Shown here one piece after another: positions 62,164-64,000 of a stretch of 64,000 bases of DNA. A program made the translations under genes and the position numbers. The stretch is from NCBI RefSeq assembly GCF_041914405.1, contig NZ_JAYSDK010000018.1, positions 1 through 64,000 on the forward strand, read 5' to 3'. This DNA is from Zoogloea sp041914405. GTDB taxonomy: Bacteria > Pseudomonadota > Gammaproteobacteria > Burkholderiales > Rhodocyclaceae. Position 1 is the stretch's first letter. Each line of letters opens with the position of its first letter. Below the pieces are notes generated by a model, which saw only the letters and a program-made list of their open reading frames with translations, was not told the origin of the DNA and did no database searches.

Positions 62164-62747
62164 TGCAAGCGGTGCTGGGCATGGTGAAAGAACTGGCAAA
62201 AAAGATCGGTCGATTGATACTCGGTGAGTATTCGGCCTACTATGTTTATTCAAGCCAGGAAAAATCCGGCGCGCCTCCCGGCCTTGAGTCGAGTTCCAGC
62301 CGTTGTATTCGGCCCGTCGACAAAAATGCAGTCGAAACAAGCGGAGAAGCGCTGATTCGCGATCAGGCGTTCTACCTGGGCTCGGAAGCGCTTGCTTATG
62401 CGAGCTACCTCGACGATCGCATCGTAGGCCTGTGCATCTATTGGTACGGAGAGCGCTATCGAAAGCGCAATTTCTGGCCGCTGCAGAGCAGGGAGGCCAA
62501 GCTCGTTCAAATCGTCACGGTTCCTGGACAACGCGGTGCCGGCATCGCGACCGAGCTTATCGCCTTCTCCTGCATGGATGTGCTTGCAAAGGGGTTTGAC
62601 AAGACCTACGCGCGCATCTGGCACTCCAACACGCCGTCGATTCGCGCCTTTGAACGCGCCGGTTGGTCGCGTCGTGCTCTGGTACTTGAATTCAACCCAC
62701 TGCGCCGAAAGCAGCCGATACGAATGCAGTTCGAAACCAAAGCGTAA
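62160..62747 (+). CDS. GNAT-family N-acetyltransferase
   Basis: Protein of 195 residues with an acetyl-CoA-binding segment VQIVTVPGQRGAGIATELI near 118 and the C-terminal NTPSIRAFERAGW, standard for GNAT enzymes. An N-terminal stretch of about 45 residues precedes the fold. It is the last gene of the coupled three-gene operon; the start at 62160 overlaps the previous stop. The acceptor is unknown, but a sugar amine freed by the deacetylase two genes upstream is a sensible candidate. Confidence 0.78.
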   Translation: MMQAVLGMVKELAKKIGRLILGEYSAYYVYSSQEKSGAPPGLESSSSRCIRPVDKNAVETSGEALIRDQAFYLGSEALAYASYLDDRIVGLCIYWYGERYRKRNFWPLQSREAKLVQIVTVPGQRGAGIATELIAFSCMDVLAKGFDKTYARIWHSNTPSIRAFERAGWSRRALVLEFNPLRRKQPIRMQFETKA

Positions 62748-62860
62748 TCGTCTCCTGCCCGGCAACTGGATGCCGCCACCGCGCGAATTGATGCGATCAA
62801 GCTGTTGATGTTGGCCGAAGTGCGATTTCCACTCATTTGAAACGACAGGTTCAAAATTTT

Positions 62861-62886
62861 GCCGTGACACCTCTGGGTGTCACGGC
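62861..62886 (-). terminator. terminator after the monooxygenase gene
   Basis: GCCGTGACACC (62861-62871) and GGTGTCACGGC (62876-62886) form a perfect 11-base stem with a 4-base loop. Reading leftward it is followed by AAAATTTTG. It lies 79 bases past the stop of the leftward monooxygenase gene and also separates it from the converging GNAT operon. The rest of 62748-62964 holds no gene. Confidence 0.65.
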
Positions 62887-62964
62887 AAATCTTCGCGAGC
62901 CTTAGGTTGTAATGGAAAGCGCCCGGCTCAGCAAAGAAAGTCCTTCTCTGCGTAGGACTAAGGA

Positions 62965-64000
62965 TCAGCGGGCGCGCGTCAACGTGAAGCCTGCATAGCC
63001 TTCGGCCGCGCTGCGACTGATGACCTCCTTGTAATGCTTGCCGCCGCCCAGATACACCATGAAGACCCGTGGCTTACCGGGAATGTTGGCGCCCAGGTAC
63101 CAGGAGGTGGCCTCGGGCAGCAGGGTCGCGTCTGCCAGCTCCTTGGTGTGCCGGATCCAGCGATCCTCGTCCGCCGTGTCGGCGCTGATGGTGTCGTAGC
63201 CATTCCCGTCCATGTAGGTGATGCAGTTGGCGATCCATTCGCAGTGCATCTCAATGCCTAGCGGCATGTTGAACAGCACCGACGGGCTTTGCGGGCCGGT
63301 GATGAAGAACATGTTGGGGAAGCCGTGGGCGCCCAGGCCATACAAGGTGCGCGGGCCGGCCGACCAGTAATCCTTCAGGGGCTTGCCGCCTTCACCGCGG
63401 ATATCCATCTTGAACATCGCGCCGGTGAAGGCGTCGAAGCCGGTGGCGTAGATCAGGATGTCGAACTGGTAGTCGGCGCCAGTGGTCCGCAGCCCGGTGG
63501 GGATGATCTCCTCGATGGCGCTCTTCCGGATGTCGACCAGCTGCACATTGTCCCGGTTGTAGGTCTCGAAGTAATTGGTTTCGCAGGGCTGGCGCTTGGT
63601 GCCGTAGGCCTGGCTTTCGGGCGGGCAGAGCAGCTCGGCCACCGCCGGGTCCTTGACCCGTGAGCGGATCTTTTCACGCACGAAGTCGGCCGCATATTTG
63701 TTGGCCGTCGGGTCGAACAGGGTGTCTCCGTAGCAGCCGATCCACAGGCTGAAGCCGCCGTCTTCCCAGCACGCTTCATACTGCTGTCGGCGCGCCTCGG
63801 GGCTATCGGCGAGGGCAGAGGGCTTCAGGCGCTCGAAGGGTACGCCGGCGAAGGAATCCCAGGCTTGCTGCCGGAGTGTGCGATAGCGCTGTTTGACTTC
63901 ACGGTCCACCGCAGGATTCATCGGTTCGTTACGCAGCGGCGTGCCGTAGTTGGGCGTCCGCTGGAATACGGTCAGATGCGCGGCCTGTTCGGCGATGACC
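62965..64000 (-). CDS. Baeyer-Villiger flavin monooxygenase (N-terminal part missing)
   Basis: C-terminal about 345 residues of a cyclohexanone-monooxygenase-like Baeyer-Villiger enzyme, which inserts oxygen next to a ketone using FAD, NADPH and O2. The frame is open through the window end; the first visible residues are VIAEQAAHLTVFQRTPNYGT, part of the second Rossmann region, so the internal ATG at 63921 is not the true start. Also seen: DFVREKIRSRVKDPAVAELLCPP, CETNYFETYNRDNVQLVD, DILIYATGFDAFTGAM, GPQSPSVLFNMPLGIEMHCEWI, and YLGANIPGKPRVFMVYLGG. The FAD fingerprint FxGxxxHxxxW should lie beyond the window. A link to the alicyclic acid genes is possible but 55 kb separates them. Confidence 0.85.
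   Translation of the reverse strand, partial: VIAEQAAHLTVFQRTPNYGTPLRNEPMNPAVDREVKQRYRTLRQQAWDSFAGVPFERLKPSALADSPEARRQQYEACWEDGGFSLWIGCYGDTLFDPTANKYAADFVREKIRSRVKDPAVAELLCPPESQAYGTKRQPCETNYFETYNRDNVQLVDIRKSAIEEIIPTGLRTTGADYQFDILIYATGFDAFTGAMFKMDIRGEGGKPLKDYWSAGPRTLYGLGAHGFPNMFFITGPQSPSVLFNMPLGIEMHCEWIANCITYMDGNGYDTISADTADEDRWIRHTKELADATLLPEATSWYLGANIPGKPRVFMVYLGGGKHYKEVISRSAAEGYAGFTLTRAR

Overview
The window is high-GC DNA carrying anaerobic-type alicyclic acid genes (bad/ali), aerobic benzoate genes (ben plus meta-cleavage), two trimeric-type porins and c-di-GMP signalling genes. The combination suggests a betaproteobacterial aromatic degrader of the Rhodocyclales type (Thauera/Azoarcus/Aromatoleum-like). 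That placement is inferred from gene content and protein resemblance; no rRNA or tRNA gene was found.

Region 1 (1-8.8 kb) is a cyclohexanecarboxylate module. AliA (CoA ligase), AliB (dehydrogenase), BadK (hydratase), BadH (dehydrogenase) and BadI (ring-opening hydrolase) would yield pimeloyl-CoA. Two acyl-CoA dehydrogenases follow, one of them glutaryl-CoA dehydrogenase, which is cut by the window start. A MarR protein (BadR) sits inside the module. A scaffold gap of ten N lies at 2443-2452, beside a degraded echo of the sequence 120 bases downstream.

Region 2 (8.8-22.3 kb) holds a porin, an orphan FlgB-like protein, a tiny lipoprotein, an electrophile-stress unit (NemR, YqhD, old yellow enzyme) with twin operators, a LysR regulator with a divergent aldo/keto reductase and a BenE benzoate transporter, an NO-response unit (Hmp, class II aldolase, NsrR), and a DmpR-type sigma-54 activator.

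Region 3 (22.3-37.8 kb) is the benzoate operon benABCD-benK followed by catechol 2,3-dioxygenase, 2-hydroxymuconic semialdehyde dehydrogenase, oxopentenoate hydratase and oxalocrotonate decarboxylase. A candidate sigma-54 promoter and upstream activator sites lie between it and the activator gene. No tautomerase, aldolase or acetaldehyde dehydrogenase is present, so the lower pathway must be completed elsewhere. A fused indolepyruvate ferredoxin oxidoreductase and a second porin follow. The two porin genes share an exactly identical 445-bp 3' segment, which makes them direct repeats around about 27 kb.

Region 4 (37.9-47 kb) is a signalling block: a hybrid histidine kinase translationally coupled to a frameshifted REC-HD-GYP gene and a REC protein with an unrecognised C-terminal module, then a paralogue of that REC protein and a globin-coupled HD-GYP protein.

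Region 5 (47.2-64 kb) has KatG, a flavin reductase, and an eight-gene lipid-type operon (FAD oxidoreductase, DUF1365, Cfa-like methyltransferase, chalcone-isomerase-like, MFS, DUF3833 lipoprotein, SDR, NTF2-like). The operon is divergent from a CarH/LitR-type B12 photoreceptor regulator with matching palindromes between them. After these come a LysR regulator, a membrane-anchored monooxygenase-domain protein, a deacetylase/two-acetyltransferase operon, and the 3' part of a Baeyer-Villiger monooxygenase cut by the window end. Palindromic repeats of one family occur at 2331, 10271 and 36195.
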